The position numbers and the translations under genes are program-made. The notes beneath the pieces were generated by a model that saw only the letters and a list, made by a program, of their open reading frames with translations, was not told the DNA's origin and did not search any database. Shown here piece by piece: positions 1 through 9,200 of a stretch of DNA of 17,500 bases; within the stretch, counting starts at the first letter, position 1; every line of letters begins with the position of its first letter. The DNA comes from Stramonita haemastoma (lineage: Eukaryota > Mollusca > Gastropoda > Neogastropoda > Muricidae): NCBI GenBank assembly GCA_030674155.1, contig CM060317.1, forward strand, positions 42,103,909-42,121,408, read 5' to 3'.

Positions 1-496
1 AAGAAGATGGCTATTGAGTTGTTTCAGAACAACTTTTTCAAGGACTTTAGAGATGAAAGGGAGATTAGAAACAGGTCTATAGTTCTTCAGGATGTTAGGA
101 TCAAGGTCGTGCTTTTTGAGAAGAGGTGTGACTATCGCAGTTTTGAGAGCTGATGGAAATTTTCCTGAATAAAGAGATGAGTTTACTATTTTTGTGATAG
201 TAGGTATAAGCTGTGGAATGCACTGAGAGAAAAGAGAAGCAGGTACAGGATCGAGATCGCATGATTTTATTGTCATTTCTTTCAGAATGTTCTTGATTTC
301 ATTCTCGCTTGTTGGGTGAAAGATAAGGAGAGGAGTGTCAGTGAATTGGGGATCAGGAGGTGCAGGTTGGAAAGAAGTCTGATCCAGTTTGGAGCGGATG
401 TTGCAGACTGTCAGAAAAGAATGAAGAGAATATAGCAGGAAGTTCAGAGTGGCTGTGGACAGTAGGCAGAGGGCTAGCCTTTGCAGATCCGAGGAG
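1..496 (-). pseudogene. CR1/L2-like LINE, start of reverse transcriptase domain (broken, continues beyond window)
   Basis: The minus strand reads as the linker and first RT blocks of a CR1/L2-type LINE. The frame opens with LLGSAKASPLP, passes SELPAIFSSFFSD, and after a frameshift near 410 continues with VCNIRSKLD. Further on come GKFPSALKTAIVTPLLKK and NYRPVSNLPFISKVLEKV, the fingers-region motif typical of this superfamily. The catalytic palm (FADD) would lie beyond position 1. The frameshift fits loss of two bases and shows the copy is dead. The linker LLG matches the last codons of the endonuclease half ending at 12696, so both parts are probably one element split by the intervening block. 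Superfamily assignment is from motifs; CR1, L2 and close relatives are not distinguished. Confidence 0.8.
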
Positions 497-541
497 AAAA
501 CTTTGAAAACTTTGAAAACTTTTGAAAACTTTGAAAACTTT
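497..541 (-). repeat. (AAAACTTTG)n terminal 9-mer repeats of copy D
   Basis: About five copies of the nonamer AAAACTTTG (plus strand), one with an extra T, lie between the polyadenylation signal of the tail and the CR1/L2 target. The position matches the terminal short repeats that non-LTR elements make when target-primed reverse transcription stutters at its start. Confidence 0.75.
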
Positions 542-542
542 T

Positions 543-548
543 TTTATT
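543..548 (-). promoter_or_regulatory. polyadenylation signal AATAAA of copy D
   Basis: The complement reads AATAAA immediately before the terminal nonamer repeats, which is the expected place for a LINE 3'-end signal. Confidence 0.55.
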
Positions 549-797
549 CAAAGAGGGTAATAGAATAAGCAAAGATTGCTTTTTTACATCCAGCCCTCAG
601 AAAAGACTCCCTCCCCCCACCTCCCTCCCCCCCCCCCCAACACACCCAAAACAAAAGATAAACAAGCAAACAAAACCCCAACAATATACATGAAAAGTTG
701 CAAATGTACACAATATGAAAATAGATAATGAAAATACTTTCGAACGAACAAGCAAATACTAAATACAAAGGGTACAGAAAAATCAATTTCAAGATTC

Positions 798-933
<136 letters not shown>

Positions 934-938
934 ATGAT

Positions 939-944
939 TTTATT
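939..944 (-). promoter_or_regulatory. polyadenylation signal AATAAA of element 1
   Basis: The complement reads TCTGAACAATAAAATCATTTG at the start of the hexamer repeats. Element 2 has the closely similar TCTGAATAAACATTT at the same place, supporting a conserved 3'-end signal. Confidence 0.65.
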
Positions 945-1132
945 GTTCAGACTCGGAGTGTCCATAAACAAGGGGGAATGGGTAGATCATGCAAGCAACT
1001 GCAACAATTCATTAAGTTCACTATGTCATTTCAGATAAATAGTTTCCTAAGAAAAAAGAAAGAAAAGAAAAAAAGAAAAAGAAACAACAAAAAGAAACAA
1101 GAAAACAAACAAACTGACAAACAAACAACAGA

Positions 1133-1142
1133 CACAGACACT

Positions 1143-1184
<42 letters not shown>
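1133..1184. repeat. (CAGA)n microsatellite in the 3' UTR of element 1
   Basis: Roughly ten CAGA units after a purine-rich stretch (1050..1130) form most of the 3' UTR. A similar (CAGA)n with a nearby GACACTCAG lies at 12094..12139 in another LINE tail, so such tracts may be common in these 3' UTRs. Confidence 0.9.
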
Positions 1185-1260
1185 GGTCTTTGGCCGTTGC
1201 ATAATTAGTACAACTTTCATGTCACATGCAGAAACGCCTAATTGAAGGGTGTCTTACCTA

Positions 1261-4200
1261 CTAAGTGGATTGAGATTTCCTGTTTTTAAAGGCATAAAAT
1301 ATAAACTTTGCAAGATCTACAACTTGTTCAGGTTTCTGTGACTCTAATAGAGATAACCTCTGGTTTCTGAAATATTCTAACTTAACCTTACTTAGATAAG
1401 TTTTGCGTAATTCAGTGTATGCTGGGCAGTAAAAAAGGAAGTGAATTTCATCTTCAGGTGCACGATTACAATTTGGACAAGCTAGGGAACAATTATCTGG
1501 CGTATATCTAAATTTATTGTTTTTTAATTCTGTCACCCCCAATCTGAATCGTATAAACATTGTACGTATATACCTGGAAGTGATCAAGTCCATGTACTTT
1601 TCCGGTTCTAGTAAGCTTTTGAATGAACTATACAGATTAAAACGTGGTCTACTGGTTATTTTTTCAGACCATTGCTGCATGAAGCGATCAATCATTCTTT
1701 GCTTGAATTCACGTAAAAAAGCTTTATGATTTCCGACTCCTTGAAAAAACCATGCATAGCCAAAGCCAGAGGAGCAGAGAAGATTTCTGATGTGTGTTAC
1801 CCAAGTTATACTACCTTTTTCATCTAACGATTTTAACATATGGTAAGCAATGTTAGCATATCTTTGACTTGGTAAGGAGCACAGACGTAACCAATAAGAA
1901 ATACTTCTAACAGCTGACAGAACAAGGAGAGGGTAACGGCCCAGTTCTCCATATACCATATAGTTTGGTGTATGCAGACTTACATTTAAAAAGCGTTTAC
2001 ATGCAAAGAGATGGACTTTTTCAATCTGGTTAAATTCCTGGACACCCCACACCTCAGCTGCATACAGTAGTATAGGAGCAACCCGTGCATCAAATAGTTT
2101 AAAGAATATCTTGAGGGAAGAGCAATCCAGTTTACGTAATGTCCTGCATATCTCTATCACACATTTTTTAGCTTTTGTTGTCAAGCTTTCAGTGGCAACA
2201 TTCAAACTGAGGCGTGTTGTGAAGGTAAGACCTAGGTATTTATATGGATTAACAACTTCTAACTTTTGTTGTCCAAAATGCCAATGTTCATATTTTGATA
2301 AGTGTCCACCATTTCGAAATACAATAATTTTAGTTTTTTCAAGATTTACTTTTAACCCAAATTTATCGGCAATATTATGTAAATTGTTTAATTGATTTTG
2401 CAAGCCTACAGGAGAGTACGAGAAAAGTAACAGGTCGTCTGCAAACATCAGGAGGAACAATTCTGTTGCAGTTTGACCGAGCTGAATTCCGTGATGCCCA
2501 TTGCTTATGATATGTGTTGCAAGATCATTTATTAGAAGGGAAAATAAAGTAGGGGAAGCAAGACAACCCTGTTTGAGACCCTGTAAGCATTCAAAGTAAT
2601 CAGAATATCCTGCAGATGAACGGATGCAACACAATACCGATGAATACATGGCTTGTAGGGCCTTTAGCATTTTACCATTTACACCTACCTTTATTAAGAT
2701 TTTCCACAAGACATTCCGGTTAACCGTGTCGAAGGCTTTTTGAAAATCCACAAAAGCTACATATATTTTTTTCTTTTGGAGTAGATATTTTTGCACAATA
2801 GCATATAAAGTAAAAATATGGTCAGTAGTTCTATAGTCTTTCCGAAACCCTGCTTGGGATTCTAAAATTTTATTACTGCTTTCAGCCCATTGTGTTAGTC
2901 GGGAGTTAAGAATATGAGTGTATAATTTACTAACACAGCTTAGCAAGGTGATACCACGATAGTTTCCTGGATTTTCTGCATCTCCCTTTTTAAAGAGAGG
3001 GACAATCATAGCTTTACACCATTCTTTGGGATACAGTCCACTGGTAAACAAAGTGTTAAACAGTTTTGTGAGGAAAGGAACAATAACTTCTGTCGATTTA
3101 AGAACTTCATTTATTATGTTATCTGCGCCAGCAGCTTTTCGTGGTTTTGCATGCCTTATTGCATTCTTAACCTCTGTTTCACTTATTTCCTTGTTTATAT
3201 TGTCAATGTTATCTTCAATATTGTTAAAATCAGGCATTTCATCAAATACTGCATTAGAAGTGACATCACTGGAAGTATCAGAGTTACTCTCATTCAATAA
3301 TGATTTGAAATAGTTGAACCATGTTTCTTTAGATATGTTGTTTACCACATTATTTTTATGTTTATAAACCTTCATTTCTTTCCAGAAATCCTGTGAGTTG
3401 TGAGCAGATTGAAGAATTTTATTTACCTTCTCTTTCTTAAATGACCTCTCTTTTTGTCTTATCAGTGATTTGTATGAATTTCTTTCTAAAGTATAGAGTG
3501 CTCGATTTGCTTCTGTTCTTTTACGATTATACTTTTTGAGGGCTTGGAATACTTTCTTTTTTGACTCTTTGCATTCTTTATCGTACCAGCAACTGTTAGT
3601 ATTTTTGACACGTTTAGGTTTACCAAATTCTTTCTTCATGCAGGATGCTGACTCTAGGATAGCCTGTGAAAAGGTCTTCAGAGCATCGTCACACGAGGAG
3701 TCTATCTGTGAGATTGCTAAAGAAATTTTGTTTTTGAAAGCTGTGCTCTCTAATTTTTCAATTAGTTGGTCATGCATTTTGGGATCCCATGTGTATTTAG
3801 TAACTGGGACATACTCTTCATTATTTGTTACAACATCACAGTTAGTACAAACAGTTAAAGTTAGTTTCAAGGGCATGTGGTCAGATTCTATTCGCTCCTG
3901 TATTTCAAGTCTAGAACAAAGATGTAAAATGTCTGGTGAGCTCAAGAAGTAATCATTAGTGCTGCTTCCAGCTGATGATATATATGTAAACTTGTCAGAC
4001 AAATCAGGTGTACATAAACCGTTTAAAATAAGTAGCTCTAAGCATGTGCACATTGACAACAGTGTCTTTCCGAAGTCATTCACAGTCTTATCTTCTGAGT
4101 GTCTGCCTGATATAAATTCATCCCAGTTATGTTTTGCTATGTCTTCAGGGTCAAGGCTGAACATTTCTGAATTAGGCTGAAGGTTTCCCGTTCTGGCGTT

Positions 4201-4671
4201 AAAGTCGCCACAAACAAGGAAATTGTTAGCACTGTGTTCAAGAATAATATTAACTATACATTCTTCAATAGCATGTATGTGGCAATTTGTCTGTGCAGAT
4301 TTATAAAAAGGGGAAGTAGTAGGTGGACAATAACATTGAAAAAGGAAGACATCAGAATCAACACCAAAAAGATTCTTAGCAAATTTGACACAAACTACAT
4401 TTTCACAATCTGTCTCTACTTCACTAGCAAATTCAGCAAACTGTTTTTTAACTAAAACTAAAACCCCACCGCTGCATCTTCCACGGTGGGAGAGCTTCAC
4501 AGCTGGGGAAGAAAAGCACATATAATCAGGAAAACTGTGTAAAGTTGTTATTTTTTCGTGACAAAAAGTTTCTGAAAGACAAACTATATCAAAATTACTT
4601 ACAAAATTAATAAAGTTGGGGTCTGAAAGTTTTCCAAACAGCCCCCCAATGTTCCATGATAGTACAGACAA
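1261..4671 (-). CDS. ORF2 of element 1: APE-type endonuclease, reverse transcriptase, CCHC knuckle
   Basis: This encodes the replication enzyme of the LINE: it nicks target DNA and copies element RNA from the free 3' end. Residues 1-270 form the endonuclease, with SWNIGG (N7), LSETF (E34), CGDFNART (D156, N158), TNDYFL and SDHMPL. The RT spans roughly 500-830, with VPLFKKG and NYRGITLLSC (fingers), VDFQKAFD (639-648), LKQGCLASP, FADD (743-746) and YKYLG. A C-x2-C-x8-H-x4-C knuckle begins at residue 1065. No key residue is missing. The first codon here is TTG. The frame stays open for 27 codons more, up to the UGA of ORF1 at 4753..4755, with no ATG; the first in-frame Met is about residue 51, inside the endonuclease. 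Translation by readthrough, reinitiation or a non-AUG start is therefore likely. Ends in TAG. Confidence 0.93.
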   Translation of the reverse strand: MSVLSWNIGGLFGKLSDPNFINFVSNFDIVCLSETFCHEKITTLHSFPDYMCFSSPAVKLSHRGRCSGGVLVLVKKQFAEFASEVETDCENVVCVKFAKNLFGVDSDVFLFQCYCPPTTSPFYKSAQTNCHIHAIEECIVNIILEHSANNFLVCGDFNARTGNLQPNSEMFSLDPEDIAKHNWDEFISGRHSEDKTVNDFGKTLLSMCTCLELLILNGLCTPDLSDKFTYISSAGSSTNDYFLSSPDILHLCSRLEIQERIESDHMPLKLTLTVCTNCDVVTNNEEYVPVTKYTWDPKMHDQLIEKLESTAFKNKISLAISQIDSSCDDALKTFSQAILESASCMKKEFGKPKRVKNTNSCWYDKECKESKKKVFQALKKYNRKRTEANRALYTLERNSYKSLIRQKERSFKKEKVNKILQSAHNSQDFWKEMKVYKHKNNVVNNISKETWFNYFKSLLNESNSDTSSDVTSNAVFDEMPDFNNIEDNIDNINKEISETEVKNAIRHAKPRKAAGADNIINEVLKSTEVIVPFLTKLFNTLFTSGLYPKEWCKAMIVPLFKKGDAENPGNYRGITLLSCVSKLYTHILNSRLTQWAESSNKILESQAGFRKDYRTTDHIFTLYAIVQKYLLQKKKIYVAFVDFQKAFDTVNRNVLWKILIKVGVNGKMLKALQAMYSSVLCCIRSSAGYSDYFECLQGLKQGCLASPTLFSLLINDLATHIISNGHHGIQLGQTATELFLLMFADDLLLFSYSPVGLQNQLNNLHNIADKFGLKVNLEKTKIIVFRNGGHLSKYEHWHFGQQKLEVVNPYKYLGLTFTTRLSLNVATESLTTKAKKCVIEICRTLRKLDCSSLKIFFKLFDARVAPILLYAAEVWGVQEFNQIEKVHLFACKRFLNVSLHTPNYMVYGELGRYPLLVLSAVRSISYWLRLCSLPSQRYANIAYHMLKSLDEKGSITWVTHIRNLLCSSGFGYAWFFQGVGNHKAFLREFKQRMIDRFMQQWSEKITSRPRFNLYSSFKSLLEPEKYMDLITSRYIRTMFIRFRLGVTELKNNKFRYTPDNCSLACPNCNRAPEDEIHFLFYCPAYTELRKTYLSKVKLEYFRNQRLSLLESQKPEQVVDLAKFIFYAFKNRKSQST

Positions 4672-4752
4672 AGCCTTTTTCTCAATAGGGGTACATGTAT
4701 CCTTTTCTGTTTCTAGTTCACTTAAAAGAGTCCTTGTGGCCAGACCTTCATG

Positions 4753-5760
4753 TCACATCACTTCATCTGTAGGTAGGTCAGGTTCAGTGTACTCGGCTTC
4801 TGGAGTGCTTGGGGGACGAGGTCTCTTTGAGGGGTTGGTAGTCCTGGTTTTGCTGGGAGTCGTCATTGCAGGCCACTCCCTGGTGTTGAGCAGAGCAGAG
4901 GCACCAGTGGGAACCACCTCTGAGGAGTGGGAGGCGTCACGCTGGGGATCCTGTCTCTTGCTGTTGATGTTGTTGCCCTTCTTGGCCCCCTCAGAAGGAC
5001 GCCAGGTTCTGCTTTGGTTTTCTTGGGTTCTCAGAGGGCCTGTGACAACCAGCTTTCCTGCTTTGTAGTAGGCGTGTAGGCCCCTGTCCTTGTGCTCCTT
5101 CAGGACTGCTCTCTGGCGTGTGGTCAGGTCACCGGCTACTTTGATGCCCTTCTTCTTCAGGGCCTCCCTTCCGGAGTTGATGATGGCCATCTTATTCTTC
5201 CAGCGTGCCATTTTGACGATCATGGGGCGTGGGTTTGATACTGACGCATTTGTGCGTGGTCCAAGGCGGTGAGCACGGTCGATGTCGTCAAGGGACCATA
5301 CTTTGTCTGGAACTGTTCCTTGCAAGACGTTCAAAACCTTGTCCGTGCAAGACTCGTATGTTTCACCTGGGGACTCTGGGATGCCAAAGAATCTGACATT
5401 GTCTCGACGAGAGAAAGCCTCTAATTTGTCAATTTCTTCGTTCATTTTTCTTTTCACCTCGGCACACTCCTCCTGGAGATCTTCTACTGCAATCTGGAGC
5501 TCTTCATGTTTGTCCCTCACCTCTTCACACATGGCTTCAATGTTCATTGTTTGTTGCTTGAGTGCTGCAACATCACACGAAAGGTTCTGGAGGGCAGTCT
5601 TGAGGATTGACATATCTGTAGAGATGCCTATGAATTTATCATGAAAGATGGCAGTTTGATTGTCAATTATTCGCTGCACGTCTTGCAGTGTAACCGGTGT
5701 TGCTAGAGGAGGGCATGAAGGAGAATCTTCCTCCTTGCCTACTGCAGCACTGCTGGCCAT
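4753..5760 (-). CDS. ORF1 of element 1: L1-type RNA-binding chaperone protein
   Basis: A 335-residue protein of the L1 ORF1p (transposase_22-like) type, expected to trimerise, coat the element RNA and aid strand exchange. A heptad-rich coiled coil covers about residues 45-118. An RRM-like core follows, with RRDNVRFFGIPE, DIDRAHRLG and PRPMIVKMARWKNKM. A basic C-terminal domain (about 205-240, GIKVAGDLTTRQRAVL) and a low-complexity polar tail complete it. The ATG at 5758..5760 sits in a strong context (A at -3, G at +4). The stop is UGA followed by C, a weak terminator context, and ORF2 continues in the same frame. Base composition is visibly more GC-rich than in ORF2. No 2A motif is present, unlike ORF1 of element 2. 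Confidence 0.9.
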   Translation of the reverse strand: MASSAAVGKEEDSPSCPPLATPVTLQDVQRIIDNQTAIFHDKFIGISTDMSILKTALQNLSCDVAALKQQTMNIEAMCEEVRDKHEELQIAVEDLQEECAEVKRKMNEEIDKLEAFSRRDNVRFFGIPESPGETYESCTDKVLNVLQGTVPDKVWSLDDIDRAHRLGPRTNASVSNPRPMIVKMARWKNKMAIINSGREALKKKGIKVAGDLTTRQRAVLKEHKDRGLHAYYKAGKLVVTGPLRTQENQSRTWRPSEGAKKGNNINSKRQDPQRDASHSSEVVPTGASALLNTREWPAMTTPSKTRTTNPSKRPRPPSTPEAEYTEPDLPTDEVM

Positions 5761-6050
5761 ATTCAGTGTTGGCTGTTCACTTGAGTGCTATAGGCAGTAC
5801 AGGTGTGTATGAGTTTTCCTTCTCTTCACAGCAGCAAATTGTAATAAACGGTCAATATTCAAACCAGTACTAACATAACCAGCAAAAAAATTATACGGTT
5901 GTAATCAGAAGGTCTTACTGTATTACCTAAGTCAGATTTTAACTTGCTATTGAGCAATTTAACCAGGTTAATTAAGAAAATTAACAGAATTTTTCACGAG
6001 CTCTGAAATTTTGCTGCAGCCAAAAAGTGTGAGAAGCGCTCACCCCCCAA
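5761..6050 (-). other. 5' UTR / candidate internal promoter of element 1
   Basis: About 290 bp between the (GA)n array and the ORF1 ATG. It begins on the sense strand with a G6 run. Autonomous LINEs normally carry their promoter here. A 13-mer (TTCACGAGCTCTG, plus strand 5993..6005) recurs in inverted orientation in the 5' UTR of element 2 at a similar distance from the 5' end. No clear TATA box was identified. Confidence 0.55.
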
Positions 6051-6055
6051 GAAAA

Positions 6056-6056
<1 letters not shown>

Positions 6057-6136
<80 letters not shown>
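6057..6136. repeat. (GA)n microsatellite, array 2, between elements 1 and 2
   Basis: About forty GA units with one GAGGAG slip near 6069. Its left edge is the 5' end of element 1 and its right edge is the 3' terminus of element 2, so two different LINEs share one array. Confidence 0.97.
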
Positions 6137-6140
<4 letters not shown>

Positions 6141-6166
6141 CAAATACGAATACGAATACGAATACG
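6137..6166 (-). repeat. (AATACG)5 terminal hexamer repeat of element 2
   Basis: Five AATACG units (CGTATT on the sense strand; the outermost is AATACA) join the 3' UTR to the (GA)n array, in the same position as the TCATTG repeat of element 1 but with a different unit. Confidence 0.9.
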
Positions 6167-6171
6167 AAATG

Positions 6172-6177
6172 TTTATT
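6172..6177 (-). promoter_or_regulatory. polyadenylation signal AATAAA of element 2
   Basis: The complement reads TCTGAATAAACATTT just upstream of the terminal hexamers, matching the arrangement in element 1. Confidence 0.65.
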
Positions 6178-6289
6178 CAGATTAGGCCATAGCCCCCAAC
6201 TGAAGGGGTGATCATTTACATACCAATGTAAATCATTGCATTTTCAATCAGAAAATATAACACCAAATCATATCATATCATGTAATACT

Positions 6290-9200
6290 TTACGACATAG
6301 CAGCATCCAGTCGTTTTAAGGCTTTATAAATGTATAATGCCAAGTTATTCAACACATTTTCATTTTTTGATGCCATAAGTACATTAAACCGGAAACGGCA
6401 CGGATCTCTATAATATTTTGGTTGGATAAATTTGATCCTCAGGTCATAAAGAACAGGACAACATAACACAAAGTGTATTTCATTTTCTTCTGAGCTATGG
6501 CATAGACGGCATATTGTTTTATCCGTTAACCTGTTGTATCTAAACCGATGACTTGCAATAGCTGATACACCAAATCTAAATTTTGTCAAAGCACTTTTAA
6601 CATATCTGTTCATTTCAATTTCTGTATATGGTTCAACACTATTTGTAACTTTAAACATTCTATATTCCCTAAATCTATTACTGTTTTCTACATGGTCATG
6701 CCAGTCCTGCCACCTGCAGTCAATGATTCTTTGTTTGAAACATTTAATAAAGCTTCCAACATCCTCAACACCCTGATTATCCCAAACATATGCAAATCCA
6801 TACGTACTTAGACACATCCGCACATTTGTAACCCAAGTCTTCTTACCGCTAATATCCAGATTATATAGCATCTTATAAGCTCTGCTTGGCAGTCTATGAT
6901 TTTCCAGTCTCATTATCCTAAGCCAGTACGTAATGCATTTCACATAAGAATTAAGATATATCGGGTATCTTCCAACTTCTCCATAAATAAGATCATTAGG
7001 AGTTCGATTATCAACATTCATAAAACGTTTCATGGCAAACAAATGAAGCCTTTCAATCTGATTGCCGTTTTCAAAAGCCCATATTTCGGCACCATACTGC
7101 AAAATAGATTGAACCTGAGAATCAAACAATTTTACAAATACTTTCAATGAACTGCAATCAAGTCTATAAATAACTCTGAGAATAACAAGTACTGCTCTTT
7201 TTGCTCTATTCATTAAATCCTGGCATGCAAAAGTGAAACTTAGTCTAGTTGAAAAAAATATTCCAAGATATTTATAAACATTTACTACTTGAATAGTTTC
7301 AGTATTGTATTTCCAATGCTCATGACTAGCTAGATATCCCCCCTTCCGAAAGACAATAATATTTGTTTTCTCCATATTTACCTTTAACTCCAATCTCGTT
7401 GCTGCATGATACAAACTGTTCATCTGTCTTTGTAAGCCTACGACAGTTGTTGATATCAAAATAATATCATCAGCAAAAAGTAACACAAATAGTTCTATCA
7501 TATCTAAAGTAACTCCATGCTTTCCATTTTCAATAATTTCTAAGGCAAGATCATTGACAAATAACGAGAACAATATCGGACTACACACATCTCCTTGCTT
7601 TACACCCCTTGTACAGTTCACAAAGTCAGATAATGTTGCTCCATTTCTCACTCTAGCCTTTACTTCTCTGTACATACTTTGTATACATCTGTGTAGTTTT
7701 CCTCTAACTCCATTTTTCAATAAAATAGGCCATAACACATTTCTAGAAACAGAATCAAAAGCTTTTTGAAAATCCACAAAAGCAACATATAATTTATGGT
7801 TATGTGCAAATTGCTTTTGAACAGCAGCTAACAAAGTAAACATATGATCTACTGTGCTATAATCCTTCTTGAATCCAGCTTGGTATTCGCCTGTAATATT
7901 ATGTGTCATTACCCATTCCTGTAGTCTATTATTAACAACTGAACTATATATCTTACTCGCTATATTACACAGAGATATTCCTCGATAATTGTTTGTGTCA
8001 TTTACATTTCCTTTCTTAAACAGTGGCAGAATGATGGATTCCACCCAACCCTCTGGATAGATGCCGTTATCAAACAAATGGTTAAATAACTTTACTAAAA
8101 ATTTTAACACGTCTTCACCTGAATATTTGAAAAACTCACCTAACAAGCCATCAGGACCTGCTGATTTACCGTTTTTTAATTTTCCAACTGCTATCATTAT
8201 TTCCTGTGCTGTTATAGGGCTATCTAACAATGCATCTCCCTCCCCTATGTCTTCAGTATCAACTGACTCAGTCACTTCCTTTTCTAATACATCTTTGAAA
8301 TGATCGAACCACTGACTTGTAGATATTGTATTTTTTGGCTGAGATCTTTTACGTGATATTTTTCTTATAGTTTCCCAAAAGTTTGTCGGACTCTTTATGG
8401 CTGTTAGTAGTTCTTTTAAATGTAAGTCATTGTATTCCTTTTTCTTTCTTATAAGCATATTTTTATATTCTCTTCGTGCAATACAAAATGATGTCCTATC
8501 TTCTTTCTGTGATGAGCGTTTGAATTTTCTAAATAGTCGTCTTACTTTACGTCTTGATACTCTACATTCATGATCAAACCAGTCTTTCGGTGGCTGTTTG
8601 TTTAACTGAATTTTTGTCTTCATATATTCTGCTTGATCTTTGATTATTTGATTAAAAGTGTTTATAGCTAGATCAACATCACTGTCAATCAAATCCACTG
8701 CCCTGTTCATATCATCTTTTACACATGTTGCATTCATTGAGTCAGTAAAGGTTTGAGCAAGTAAGGGTTTCCATCTATACTTAGTTATGAACTGATCTGC
8801 CCCTGCCTCCACACAACTTCTATTAGAGGTGCTCCTAAGAACTATATCTAAACACAACAAAACAGGTAAATGATCTGAATCTATTCTGTCTAGAACTTTA
8901 AGTGTCATGCTATCACAAGCAAAATCAAAGAAAGGCACAGAGGTTAAAAAATAATCAATAACACTGCTCCCTTGGTCAGAAATATATGTGTAACAACCAC
9001 TCTCATCGTTTTTACAGACACCATTTAATATATATAAACCCAGTGCTGAACACATATTCAATAATGTTCTACCATATGAATTTATTACAGTATCCTTAGA
9101 TTGCCTTTTAATGTGATTTTCAGCCTGTTTTGTACAATTTTCAGATAAACTATTTTCATCCACAAAATCAGGTAAGCAGTCAGAAGTCCGAGCATTTAAA

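Noticed and set aside
2980..2992. ENPGNYRG in ORF2 of element 1 as a second 2A motif
   Set aside because: Lacks the D-x-E-x-NPGP pattern (NPGN); this is the conserved RT NYRGI motif.
4616..5068. 150-codon plus-strand frame opposite ORF1 of element 1 (and other antisense frames such as 3536..3952 and 10902..11270)
   Set aside because: Antisense shadows of well-supported ORFs with clear domain motifs on the minus strand.
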